Source of the DNA: Eumeta japonica | Taxonomy: Eukaryota > Arthropoda > Insecta > Lepidoptera > Psychidae | Direction of reading: 5' to 3' | DNA: 64,000 nucleotides | Assembly (NCBI GenBank): GCA_005406025.1 | Contig: BGZK01000072.1 | Span: forward strand, 496,001 to 560,000 | Part shown: piece after piece, positions 34,090-45,409 of the stretch | How the letters are laid out: each line of letters opens with the position of its first letter | How positions within the stretch are numbered: the first letter of the stretch is position 1 | Made by a program: the position numbers and the translations under genes | The notes under the pieces: model-generated | The model's database searches: none | What the model saw: only the letters and a program-made list of their open reading frames with translations | Told to the model about the DNA's origin: nothing

Positions 34090-34520
34090 TGTTTCTCATT
34101 CGTTCTTCGTTTCTTTTACTTGGTACAGGCTTTGACGTCCATTTCTGAAAGTTGGAACAGTTCATCTGCAGCCTTTCTAATTTCTACTGTAATCTATGCT
34201 AATGTTGTTTATTCTTCTTGGTTTCCGTTATAAAAACTATTGTCGTGTTAAGCGAGTCTCCTAAATGTGAATAACTTTCTATTTTAGAAGAACTTAAAGC
34301 AGAGTTGAGTAGGTGGTGTCAAGCTCTTAAGCAAATCCTTTCTGGATTTTTCTTCAGTCCATCTTTCATTGTTTACTTGTACAACTTGGTGAAAAGTTTT
34401 ATCGTCTGTTATGGAGTTGACAAATTTCATCTACAGCCATTTAAGTTTCCGCTTTTCTCTGTACTATAGTCGCCTCTTCTTCTTGGTTCCTGTTGTAGTA
34501 GCTTGGTCTACACTAGTCTC
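34090..34520. repeat. degenerate tandem duplication, unit about 265 bp
   Basis: TTCATCTGCAGCCTTT at 34161 and TTCATCTACAGCCATT at 34427 begin two stretches that continue in parallel, with TTCTTCTTGGTTTCCGTT and TTCTTCTTGGTTCCTGTT. The flanking GTACAGGCTTTGACG and GTACAACTTGGTGAA also align. The origin is unknown; a decayed transposon reading frame on the minus strand is possible. Confidence 0.5.
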
Positions 34521-34759
34521 TCTCTCATGTGTACCTAGGACGTCTAATTTTTCTTTCTGTGAGTTATAAAAAAATTCAAGCTCCTTCATTAATGTTATTA
34601 AAAGATATGGCCATTTTGCTATATATTTTGATAATCGTAAACGCATTAATTAGAACCTATAATTATCAAATTTTACAAAATGTAAGTTCTCAACACAAGT
34701 ATAAAAAAATATTCGAAAAGTTTTACTTATTAGTTATATCACTTAGCACTTGAACTGTC

Positions 34760-35085
34760 GACCGTAGTGTAGGTCTGTACTACATTTTAGTCTTTGTACT
34801 TATAGGAAATAATTTTTTAATTTCTTGCTTTTGAATCTAAATATTGTAAAAATCCGAAAGTGTAAAATGTGTTTTTTAACATTAAAAAAAAAATTCAATT
34901 CAAAGTTAAATTTCCGGACCCACTGTCTTGGCAGTATCAATATCAACAATTACAGAAATAAATCGTCTATTTTTGATAATCCATGAAATTAATACATAAT
35001 TAATTAAATATTAGGAAAATTGATCAAAACGATATAAACTTTAATAACAATCTTAAACAAAATACATAAAATGTATAGAATTTTT
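34760..35085. other. AT-rich DNA, nothing recognised
   Basis: No gene or repeat recognised. Confidence 0.55.
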
Positions 35086-35089
35086 TGTC

Positions 35090-36270
35090 TTGTTTACTCT
35101 TAATATAACAATAGTTTCCAAAATCGACTTTGTTCTTTTTAACTGGGTTATAATTTTATGCACTCGTTTGTGCCTCGTGCTGGTGTATTTCTTTGCGTCC
35201 GGGAAGATGTCTGCTGTCGATGCCTCGGCATTGTCGAAGTCAGTCTGTCTATTCTTTGGATATGGATCGATTAGGATGACGACGTTCACGTTTTCGTCTG
35301 CCTTTTCAGATTCCGTAGCAGTAATACCAAAGTAGATCGATTTGTTGAGATTATTCAGATGGTCTGTAACTCCAAGCTCGAAGATATCCTCTCCGCAGAG
35401 GTCATGGCTGGCTCAAATGCTACCACGCCAACTGGCTCTAATCTATAATTAGGCGGATTAAAATTAAACACCTTCTTTGCGTCCCACCCATTATTGTGTA
35501 TTTACTGCATATCGGATGACCCTGACGCTTGTGCTGACTCTGTTACCGCAATGACATTACACGAACTACAGACTATCAATTTATGTATTCCGAAATATGT
35601 AGTGCTAACGAAAAGCAAACATCAACCCTTATTTGGTAAACTTAGTAAAAATACTTTCCACTGTAAACAAAACTACCTTCTACTTATTCTAACTACCTTC
35701 GCCTAAGCGAATGCCATAGCGCTGGTGAATCAAATGCCGACTTTTTCAAGAAAATATATAACTCTGCCTTCAGGTTCTTTAAAAAGACAGTAGGCCTATT
35801 TAACTCTGAGCACCTTCGCAAAAACGGGAAAATATTAACACGCCAATCCCCACACACGCAATTTGGTGTGTGTTTGACCTCTTATTCAGGGAAAAAGGTT
35901 CACTGGACCGTACTGCAAAAGACAAAGTCAAATATAATTCATTGTTTTCAAAATTTCAAAAGCGTTACCTAGCTTTTGCGTTTCTTAAAGAAAAATCAGT
36001 TGACAAAAAACCGTTAGTTATGCTTTCATGGTTTCTATCCAGCTGATAATTTTCTTTTGACTCGACTCAACTGTTGGAGGGAAGCACTCAAAAGCACGGA
36101 AGAAGCTTTAGGTGTTAGTTTGAACACAGTTTATGACAAGTTCTGTATGGCACAAAACTATTCACTTGAAACTTGTGGAAATCTTTGTTTTAACATCCAA
36201 GATTCCGACATTCGGTGGAGTGCTGAGAGGAATTCCTCCATTGGTGTTGACATAACGAAGAGCCTTTAAT
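35090..36270 (+). pseudogene. unrecognised decayed coding region
   Basis: Successive plus-strand frames have coding-like amino-acid composition but are broken into several pieces. These are 35090-35335, about 35330-35445, 35494-35706, about 35665-35970, about 35958-36045 and 36057-36269. Near 35670-35700 a direct repeat of AACTACCTT, about 20 bases apart, shifts the frame. This looks like a small tandem duplication that broke an originally continuous frame. I recognise no domain, zinc finger, RT or DDE motif. It could be a transposon protein or retrogene remnant. There are no recognisable splice-site arrangements or terminal repeats. Confidence 0.35.
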
Positions 36271-36274
36271 TTAT

Positions 36275-38765
36275 TTTTGTCTTTATATGGAAAATATTTT
36301 ATGCTGGATTTTTTTCTGTGCAAATATACGCAGGCATATACAGGCATGCGCTTACGTTAGGCAAGTATGCCTCTGACCATCAATAATTCAAAGTATATGA
36401 ATCTTTATTTTGCATTCATTTGTAAGTAACTAAAAACATGAATTAATATTATTTGAAATAGTGTGTGTGTTTTAAAAAAAGACCTGGTTATTCTAAAATG
36501 ACATATTTATTTTGTGACGTACAGCGGCACGGCGATGTAAGGACGGAAAACTAGTATAAATTCATATACAATCAATTATTAAACTTTCATCGCATCATAA
36601 TCCATATCTACTTTAATAGAAGCGCATGACGGACTCGCATGTATAAGTACAACATAAGTATACACGTGCTCTATACACATGTTATATTTACGCGGATATC
36701 GGGCAAAATTAATAAGACGCGTATTAATCAAACAGCAGTTAACCAAAGTTAATTTAAAACGGTAGCACCCTCCACCTCCCGCAGCTACTTCTCCCCTCTC
36801 TGCTACCACTCATTACTACCCCAACTCCCTCCCTCTTGTAAGCCGAAAAATGTTTGCATTTCACGCACACTTTCCGATGTAACGTAAGCGAGATGTGTGT
36901 GCTCGAACCATTTTTCATTGGTGAAAAATATGCATTTAAGTAGACTGAACTACCCCGCGATGAGTTATTGATAATGCTGCGATTGTATTTAAAGATCCCT
37001 CGATACGTTTAATGATATTTTTAACCGACCAAAAGGAAGAGGAAAAAAAGCGAATTATTTCGCATATAATAATTTCTACTGGCTGATCTGATTTTGTTCA
37101 TCGGGTAGGATTTTTTATCCATTACAATGTGGCCCCAATTCATTAAATAGAAATAGCACAGTCCTGGAATAAAAAAAAATAATAAAAAAGAATATAATAA
37201 CTGTTCAACAAAAAAAAAGATACCCCAACCTGATTAAAAACCGAAAAAGATATTATAAAAATAAAAATATGGTTTACAACCTTAACTAATCTATCTATAT
37301 GATTAATTAACAATTAATCATGCAATAGATTAGTTAGATATATGCGTAATAAATAAATAAAAATTAATGTACGATACGTGATCATTTTTTGGTTTTTAGA
37401 GTTTGAATTAACTTAGTTGCTTGACACCGATTCTAAACTGGTTAGATTCAGTAGATAGGTGACTAATTAAAATTTAAAGCTTAATTTTGTTTTTCTATTT
37501 CGTATTTTTTTTTTTAATAATATACTTTTTTAGACTATTATTATCCTTGCTTATGTCACTTGAAGTTTTAATTCATTTATTACTAATTATTCTAAATTAT
37601 CCTCGCCATAGCGTGAAAATATGACTACAATTTATAAGCACGTTAATCTCCACAATCATAGAATAAATAAAGTACAACAAAACCAAAAATGTATTTGGTT
37701 CACTTACGTGTTTGTAGTCTTTGCAATGTTGATCTGATTTTTTTTATTTAGGTACGAAATCTATTTAAAAAACATTTTCAATTTGTATGTATTACAATCA
37801 CAGTATTACATACTGTATTCTTGTGTACAAGAGAACGAAGCCGAGAGCAAAATCTAGTGCGTCGTATATTCCAAGAACTTTAAAAAAAATCGCAAGAAGC
37901 ATTAGCTACCTATCTAAGGACAATAAAATTTATTACAATATTCTTACAAAAGATCTTCACATACCTTTCCAATAAAATTATTATGAATTTTAAAATAATT
38001 CATACACATATTTTAATTCATGGAGTGGATTTAACTAGTTTTGTTTTTTCAATACATTGATTGCAGAATTAACATTCTTCTTCACTTCCAAATGTAATGG
38101 ATAAAATAAAATTAAGTATCCATTTATGTATGAAAATGGTTCGCGGAATGTAAATACAAGTTAAACGTACCTCGTATGGATAATTATTGTTCCTAGTGGC
38201 TCGTTCGTACTAAAGTTTATTAGAGCGGCGCGGTCGTAATATTCTAACAAAGCCCGAACATAGAAACACATGCATTTCTACTTAATACGACGTCCAAACT
38301 TTCATCAGTTCACTAATATTTGAGTGTGTTAAATGTACACAGGTTATAAAGTAAAAGTGTTTACCAAGTGCCAGTAAAGACGTTAGACTTAGCCAACACA
38401 CTCGGAAGTATAAACAGGGGGACAATTGCGGGCAGCCTTACAATGTATTTATTGCGGTCGTGTGGACGATCCAGTGCCGAGACAACGGCATGATTTATAT
38501 TTTTGAGAGCGCGAAACAGATTATAATCAAATCTTATGCAATTTAGTTATAATCGTAAAATTACAAATTTTGCTTTCAAGTGGAAACTTATCAGCAACAG
38601 GCTTCACTACAATCCTTTATCACGATTCAAAGTAATTTTCCAGTGTAATTTCAGTACGGTATGTTTGCGGATGTATACCACTAGCGGTCACGAGAACTAA
38701 GCCGTTGGTAAGCTCAAACGCACAAAGCTTTTACTTTTACAAATCACCGCACTTTTTTGTCGAAT
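36275..38765. other. AT-rich DNA with one strong hairpin
   Basis: Holds the hairpin at 37284-37335 and a possible dispersed-repeat fragment at about 37018-37135 (TTTTTAACCGACCAAAAGGA). Pyrimidine-rich DNA is at 36765-36840. No gene recognised. Confidence 0.5.
37284..37335. repeat. two-tier inverted repeat (hairpin)
   Basis: Outer arms AACTAATCTAT (37284-37294) and ATAGATTAGTT (37325-37335) pair over 11 bp. Inner arms GATTAATT (37301-37308) and AATTAATC (37312-37319) pair over 8 bp around a 3-base loop. Confidence 0.8.
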
Positions 38766-38769
38766 CTTT

Positions 38770-39075
38770 AATCTTCCCATGCTGAATCATTTCGTAGAGA
38801 CAGTCGGACGGCAAGACGAAGACACTCGCAGGTTTTTCCGCTGTTCGACTATTTAAAAATACACCGATATCCAATTGAGATATCTCGAGATTTCAGACGT
38901 AGATACGGAAGCGAGCCGAGGCAATACGTCGCGAGCGCCGGCTGCGGGCCGTCAGCGCAAGGCCGCTTGTTAGGCCGGGCCCCGCCCCGCGGCGCCGCGC
39001 GCCTGCCTCATTACACGCCGCGGTATCGCTCGCGACGTAATCCCCTCTCGCGCCCCGCCCTTCGTTTAAACGACT
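38770..39075. other. CpG-rich island with 13-bp inverted repeat
   Basis: Very GC-rich core (GGCCGGGCCCCGCCCCGCGG) bracketed by TACGTCGCGAGCG at 38925-38937 and its exact inverse at 39027-39039. Upstream is the smaller palindromic GAGATATCTC at 38878-38887. The overlapping open frame at 38967 is not protein-like. Candidate regulatory element or structured transcript. Confidence 0.42.
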
Positions 39076-39269
39076 TACAACTTACGAGGCATATTAAAAG
39101 AATCGCTATATTTCCCGTTACAAACGAGTATGCATGTAATATTTATATAAAAAAAGTGATGCAGTCATCTCTTCTTCTCAATCTTCTTAATTTTTGTTTA
39201 TACCAGCTTTTCACCCGCTGCAGCACCCCACGCGGAAATAAGATGTATCATTTATTTTTTTTTTTTATA

Positions 39270-39570
39270 TAGACGGATCTCGTTGTCAATCCATTTTCGT
39301 TTCCGATCTCAATTTTGATCGAAATACTATTCTTATTTCGATCCCAGTGCCGGCTGTCGCTTCTGCGCACCGATCAGCTTTCAATTTTAATTCCGATGAC
39401 CAGTAGCGGTCACCACTCTAATTTTTACAAAGCTGGAGCAAATGCTAATGCGAAAATAAAGTATAGCCTATATATTCGGAAACAGTGTTACTTTCTACGG
39501 ATGAAAAAATTTTTGGAATCAATTTAGAAGTTCGATGCAATAGTAGAAATAAGCGACGAATCAAGGACAA
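39270..39570 (+). repeat. hexamer-periodic repeat fragment E
   Basis: Pyrimidine-rich hexamer rhythm (TTTCGTTTCCGATCTCAATT) from 39295 to 39420. It is followed by the module CAAATGCTAATGCGAAAATA...TATAGCCTATAT, shared with the sequence after the tracts at 23520 and 40985. Ends near CGACGAATCAAGGACAAATG. Confidence 0.55.
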
Positions 39571-39574
39571 ATGA

Positions 39575-40220
39575 TAATATGCGCGTATTCGTATGCAACA
39601 TCCTATCGAAATTTCAAATCAATCGATTGACTACTTTTCGAATTTTGGAATCACAAGCTAAGCAAGGTGAATTTTTGTATACAAGATACTTTATTATATG
39701 TATACTATATTACACATATGTATATGAATATTTTAATGTACTACTTTTGTCATTTTACAAACGTTCCAACGACTTAACTTTTTATCACAGTAGCCTCATA
39801 ACCTATGTAGTTTACCAAAAGTTAATATTGAACACAGACAGATCTACAAAGAAGAAACACTTATTACTATATACAAAATTGTCATTCAATTGCAAATGCA
39901 ATAATGTTTGATTTTTTAGGATTAGTACATTTGCTTTAGAATAACAGTCTAGAATTAAAAAGAAATGCTCTACAAGGTAATTTATGTCAAACAATAGACA
40001 TGTTTTGCAGTTTCAAAACACAAACACAATTGACACAATTATTGAAAAAAAAACTCTTTTCAAAAATTTATAATAATGTATGGGTTTCTTTTTATGATCA
40101 GTGACAGCTTACTTTCCTTTTATTAATCATTTAACACTTACGCCGAAGCGCTAAAATAAAATCTCTCGCTGTACACTGTTTCTGAGGAAGACATATCTTT
40201 TTTTAATTTTGAGAGCAGCA
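39575..40220. other. AT-rich DNA, nothing recognised
   Basis: A plus-strand frame of 110 codons (39579-39911) has the composition of AT-rich chance frames. No other signal. Confidence 0.5.
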
Positions 40221-40229
40221 ACATTATCG

Positions 40230-40460
40230 TCGGATGGCATTCGACGACACTGTTCCGATACACGGAGCACGTTCTTATTTACAATGTTGATACCGCATTG
40301 TGCTCGTAAGCTTGCATAACGTCGCCGGCCAGAATGCAGCGGTACTCCCACGTGGTAACGGCTTGCCCACCTACGTCCGACGGTCCGTCCCAACAATGTA
40401 AATGCGTTTTGTTGCCTTTTTGAGAGCATCGCTCAAACGTACCGGGCCGGTTTTAGACGG
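40230..40460. other. CpG-rich island
   Basis: Block with GTCGTCGGATGGCATTCGAC-like composition and ACGTCCGACGGTCCGTCCC. A 92-codon minus-strand frame (40151-40429) crosses it with no recognised domain. Candidate regulatory DNA; a diverged exon cannot be excluded. Confidence 0.35.
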
Positions 40461-40759
40461 TAGCCTAAGATTTTAAGTAAGTAAAACCATTCTTTCAATG
40501 CGAGACTGCCAGTAATAATAATAATAACAATAGATATGTGACGGTAATTCACTTAAAATAAATTATTAATTAACTTTAATAAAATTCATCTCACATCAAA
40601 AACGGAAAATACATACTTAACACAGATAAAATTTGATTATGGTTTAAATATAAAAACTTACTAAATATTAATTACTGGTCCAGCGCACGTTATTCTACTA
40701 CTTGTTTTGGATAGCTTGCCCATGTATTAAAGAATTGTAGAATGTAGAAAGAGTTTCTT

Positions 40760-41235
40760 CTTTTTTTGTATTGATCGATGTCAATCTCAATCACAATCTT
40801 GCTTCGATTTCAATCTTGGTCACACTTATGATTCTAATCCTATCCCTCCACTTGTTTTGACCCCAGTTCAGGTCTTATTTTCGATCCAGATCCCACATTC
40901 GATTCTGATTTTGATCCCGTTCTCGGTTCTGATCTCCATCTCACTTTTAATTCCGATTTCGGTAGTAGTCACAAGTCCGATTTGAACGAAGCCAGAGGCA
41001 AATACCAGTCTCAAAGTAAAGTATAATTTATATCACTCGGAAATAGTGTAGTTTTCTGTGAATTATTGTCTTAAATATATAAATTTATGGATGAAGGCAG
41101 GGATAAAAGTTGGCAACCTAAATTACTCAGGAATAGCGTAGCTATCTATTATCGAAAGAACTTTTAGAATCGATTCTGTAGTTCGGTTTAGAAACACAAA
41201 TACGCGGACGAAACCAAGGATAAATACTAGATTTT
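40760..41235 (+). repeat. hexamer-periodic repeat fragment F
   Basis: Rhythm tract at 40775-40985 (for example CGATTCTGATTTTGATCCCG). GAACGAAGCCAGAGGCAAAT and the GAATAGCGTAGCTATCTATT-type module follow, ending AATACGCGGACGAAACCAAG just before 41235. The order of parts matches the middle of copy B and fragment E. Confidence 0.6.
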
Positions 41236-41294
41236 CTTTTCAGAAACGTTTTCATGTATGCTAACAAAATAGCAGACCAAAGTTCCTTAACCAA

Positions 41295-41320
41295 CCTAAC
41301 CTAATCTAATCTAACCTAAT
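41295..41320. repeat. degenerate telomere-like (CCTAA)n
   Basis: Five consecutive five-base units: CCTAA CCTAA TCTAA TCTAA CCTAA. CCTAA is the complement of TTAGG, the usual insect telomere unit. The tract directly touches the left end of the element starting at 41322. Confidence 0.7.
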
Positions 41321-41321
41321 A

Positions 41322-41914
41322 GTCCATTAAAATGTTACATTTTAGGCACCTTGCGTTTTTAGAGGACGTAATTTTATTTTTGATGGTGGGGGTCAGTGTA
41401 AACTAAAACAAGTTTGTGGGGTCGCCACCCTTGTCCCACCCGCCATCTTGAAAATAGGGTTGAAATGGTATTTACGATATATCTCTTAAACTATTTATTT
41501 GATAAAAAATTTGTTAACATTTTTTATTACAAATTAAATTCTCTACAACTTTGGTCCAGTAACTTTTTGTCGTATAACTATAAATAAAAAGTTATAAGCG
41601 AAATCTTCAGAAATTCGAGAAAAAATTTATATTTTCGATTTAACTTTTATCATTTTACGAAAAATGATATCTGACCATTTTGTAGATCGTTTTTGAGGAA
41701 CAACTTTCATTCGCATCATTTTTCATTAAGTCAATAGTTAAGGTTTACAGCGCTCGAAGTGAGTACTATTTTTCAGTACTCTTAACTATACCTATATTAT
41801 ACGTGTGTACCTATAATATGTCATCAGTTATTGTTTTATTTTTTACTTTATTTGTTATAATTTTTTAATTCTAAATTTTGCAATATTATTAATAATTAAA
41901 TATTGACTCTTTTC
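41322..41914 (+). repeat. left long terminal inverted repeat
   Basis: Pairs with 42733-43292. Small insertions and deletions and scattered substitutions separate the two arms, so the insertion is not very recent. Confidence 0.85.
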
Positions 41915-42159
41915 CCCCACCCACGAGGTAGAGTCTAGAGGCGCGTTTTTTACGTGGTATCCCCAATAGGCATAATCCACGGTGATTTTCTAAATTAGAA
42001 CTACTCCGTCCTCAGTCGTTTCGATGGACCAGGCTGCGGCAGCATCTGATCGGGTTTCTGAATTAAATGCCATGGAGAACTGGAGAAGGAAGGTGTTAAT
42101 GTTGGCGGTTCATCATCAAAGTCATTTCATTTATTAATTTACTAATTAATTCCATTACG

Positions 42160-42400
42160 TTGCTGCAAGTCTCTCCAGAACAATGGAAGCATACTGCAGA
42201 ACATTTCATTCCTGCTTTTCGGCATCCACATCGCTCCACAGTTTCCTGCATTTGCAAAGATCAATTTTAGAAGCAGGGGTGCTGGAGGTTTAGTTCTGCA
42301 CTGGCATCAATAATTTTCCACATTTTTCCAGCCCCAGTCTTCGGGATCATTATAATTACCAAGCCACGACTGGACCTGATGGTAGACTCGGTATGAAAGC
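42160..42400 (-). pseudogene. cysteine-rich (CXC-like) protein C-terminus inside the long-TIR element
   Basis: On the minus strand, pieces in two frames read YHQVQSWLGNYNDPEDWGW (from about 42390 leftwards), then a short P-P-A-P region, then CKCRK, then CGCRKAGMKCSAVCFHC and SGETCSN (about 42235-42175). The spacing C-x-C-x(3)-G-x(2)-C-S-x(2)-C-x(2)-C-x(4)-C is that of CXC/tesmin-type cysteine-rich domains. I have seen this combination (YHQVQ.W-x-G, W-G-W, P-P-A-P, C-x-C) at the end of insect proteins of uncertain, probably mobile-element, origin. One frameshift and a stop are visible. The rest of the protein is missing, probably by internal deletion. Confidence 0.6.
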
Positions 42401-42732
42401 GAGCTGTGTCTTGTGTTGGAGGAAGTGAAGATAAATTAAATGTACTTTTGTCACTGCCTTGAATGTTTGTATCTTAGGCTGTCAAGAGAATTATCATCTT
42501 TATTACCACCGTATAAAGAGATAAAAAAACGTTCACATAGGCGACAACTTCAACACAATGTTATGAGCTATTCTTACAATAACAGAGGTTTGAAATAATA
42601 ATAACAATAGCAGGCAGCTGTTCTTTTATTCCCTCATGGTCACTTGGGTATTTTCTACCTGAACAGTATTCTCGGTAACGGCCATCAGATTTAAAATTAT
42701 TTTAAAATCAATAATTGTAAATCCTGTTATGG

Positions 42733-43292
42733 AGTGAAAAGAATCAATAATTAATTTTTAATAATATTGCAAAATTTAGAATTAAAAATTATAACAATAA
42801 AGTAAAAAAAAAAAAACAATCAATAACTGATGACATATTATAGGTACAATAATATAGGTATAGTTAAAAGTACTGAAAAATAGTACTCACTTCAGACGCT
42901 GTAAAACCTTAACTATTGACTTAATGAAAAATGATGCGAATGAAAGTTGTTCCTCAAAACGATCTACAAAATGGTCAGATATCATTTTTTCGCAAAATGA
43001 TAAAAAGTTAAATCGAAAATATAAATTTTTTCTCAATTTCTGAAGATTTTCGCTTATAACTTATTTATAGTTATACGACAAAAGTTACTGGACCAAAGTT
43101 GTAGAAATTTCATTTGTAACAAAAATGTTAACAAATTTTTTATCAAATAAATAGTTTAAGAGATATATCGTAAATACCATTTCAACCCTATTTTCAAGAT
43201 GGCGTGGGACAAACCCACAAACTTGTTTTTTTTTTACTGTCAAAATAAAATTACGTCCTCTAACGCAACCCCAAATGTAACTTTCAATGGAC
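42733..43292 (-). repeat. right long terminal inverted repeat
   Basis: Inverse of 41322-41914, ending ...CAATGGAC before TA. Confidence 0.85.
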
Positions 43293-43299
43293 TATAACC

Positions 43300-43955
43300 T
43301 AAACCACTGGACTTAGGCACGCATAGGCAACAAACACATAAAAATTGATTTTTATATATTTAAATTCCATCATCTTTTGTATCGACTGATATCAATCTCC
43401 ATCTCGGTCTCGCTTTTGATTCCGAACAAAAAATGAATCAAATTTATTCATCGTTCGAATCGTGGGTAACGGTGGGTAAATCCATCAGAAAAAAAGCCTT
43501 ATATGTTTTGCAAATTTTCATATTTTTCGGGCAACTTTTCCAATTTTTTTTCCTTGATAACTTTATTTGGACTACTACGGATATAAGAAAGAATCAATTA
43601 TTCAAATCGGTTCAGCATATCTTAATTGATACATTTACCAACGAACAGCTTCTCATTTTTATTTATATAGATTATTTACATTTCATTTTTATCTTGATAT
43701 CTGAATAACATATGAGACATTGTATATTAATAGAAGGATATCAGACACCATTTCTTTTGAAGTAGAAATGATAAAGGAATATATGGGTCACTACTATAAG
43801 TGACACCACAGCCAGTGCATGAAAAAATAGGCGGACGGAGTTTTGCCAAGCAACGATTGACGCCCCAAAGTAAGCCAGCTGACATATAAACCGTAAACAT
43901 ACACTTACGTCTAAATACGTCCACTGACTGTCACTACGTTGTCACTTTCTCTATA
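43300..43955. other. AT-rich DNA with small hexamer-tract fragment
   Basis: 43375-43430 holds ATCAATCTCCATCTCGGTCT-type rhythm, a short relative of the other tracts. A 91-codon frame (43433-43708) is AT-driven and unrecognised. Confidence 0.4.
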
Positions 43956-43959
43956 CTTT

Positions 43960-44200
43960 GTCGTTGTTGTGTACATTTCTCTATAGATTTTCATGGTATT
44001 TAATTTTTTGGTCATGGCTAAAGTTTTGTTTGCATAGCCGATCTCCGCGGCCACAGCCGTGGCATGGTTTTAACATACGCGGCCTGCTGACTGCGCGCCG
44101 CCGTGAACCCATCGACCGCTGCCATAGCAATGCTCCGGACGTCGATTTTTACATCCACGTCCGCCACTTGCGAACATCAGCAGTACCTGATATTCTTTTC
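43960..44200. other. CpG-rich island
   Basis: CCGCGGCCACAGCCGTGGC and GCGCGCCGCCGTGAACCC in a GC-rich block. No recognised coding pattern. Candidate regulatory DNA. Confidence 0.35.
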
Positions 44201-44304
44201 GTCCATCTTTACATCTTTTTAAAAAGGAACACACATTTCCCAAAGATTCCAATATTGTATTTGTTAAAATTTTATTGTTTTATTTTAAAGTGCTCACTAT
44301 AGTC

Positions 44305-45405
44305 ACATAAGCTTGATACTTATGATACGATATAGAAAAACAAAAAACACTGCAATAGAGAAAAACATTAGAAAAAAACATTACTAACAAGCATGGAACC
44401 TTTTTGAATTTTAAATTTTTGATTTTTTATTATTTGTTATTGAGGTTTTTGTAGTAACACATGTTCTTCAAACGCTCACCTTACTGTTCAAAAGTTATTG
44501 AAAGTAGGGCAGATAAACAGACAAACAATGTAGGCTGAGTAATGAAATCCCGTTAGAACCTTTTCGGTATTGACCCTCGAAATTGTTTTTGATACACACG
44601 GAGCTTATACATAGAATAATTTTATTATTCGATGTAATATACAATCTTACATTAAATACAACTGGGACTTATTATACTAAAGCCACAAATAAGTATTATA
44701 ACCCAATTCGCTAAAAAAAACTCAATATTTGAATAGACTTATTCATTGTACCTTCATTAAATACTTATGAAGTGCGATGAGAAAATTAATTTAATTACAA
44801 CTTTCGCGCCTTGTGTTGCTATTAATAAAATTATAACGGTACTAATTGTGAAAACTGTTTTTGTACTTCGTTTTACAAACATTAATTTTAAAAGCAAAGA
44901 TCATTTTGAGCTAAAATATTCTTTGCAAGAGTTTAAAGAATTACCTATTTTTTTTATTTGTAGATTTGTAGTGCTTCATAACAAAATTTAAAAATTGTTG
45001 CTAATGTTTAAATGTTTACTCTGATTTACAATAATGTTTTGACGTTATCTCTATTCAATGATTATGGACCGTTGCCAAACTACTGATTTGTCTAACTGTA
45101 AAAAAAGCTTTATATACGATATGACAGTTTTAATCGTATAAAAAGTAATTCACCGTTACCATTAGATCAAACACGTTCACTGCGAATTGTGATTTTCTGA
45201 GTAACAGCAAACAAGTTTTATTAATAACATAGAAGAAATATTAAAAGTCATAGCCAAGACGTTTACAAATACACATTCGCAGCTATGTTTGTCTACCTAG
45301 TAAAACACCTGTTTTGCATTACTACGAACAATTAATGACAAGATATTTGGTCACTGGAATTGGTCAAATATCATCGAACAAGCAAGAAAATTTTCTCATC
45401 TGTCG
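44305..45405. other. AT-rich DNA, nothing recognised
   Basis: Around 44455-44580 is a possible dispersed-repeat fragment (AGACAAACAATGTAGGCTG). A 74-codon frame at 44767-44991 is unrecognised. Confidence 0.5.
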
Positions 45406-45409
45406 CGCT

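Larger units (their letters stand above)
41322..43292. mobile_element. 1.97-kb DNA transposon with long (560-593 bp) terminal inverted repeats
   Basis: The left arm 41322-41914 and right arm 42733-43292 are inverted copies along their whole length. Shared words include GTCCATT at the tips, AGAGGACGTAATTTTATTTT, AGATATATCGTAAATACCAT (on the inverse strand) and GAGTACTATTTTTCAGTACT. TA lies at both ends (41320-41321 and 43293-43294), suggesting TA target duplication. The 818-bp centre carries the cysteine-rich protein remnant at 42160-42400 and no recognisable transposase. Arms this long are unusual for mariner-type elements, so I leave the superfamily open. Confidence 0.85.

Noticed and set aside
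39579..39911. 110-codon frame
   Set aside because: AT-rich composition, no domain, no conserved neighbours.
40151..40429. 92-codon minus-strand frame as a host exon
   Set aside because: No domain or splice signals that stand out; kept only as a CpG island.
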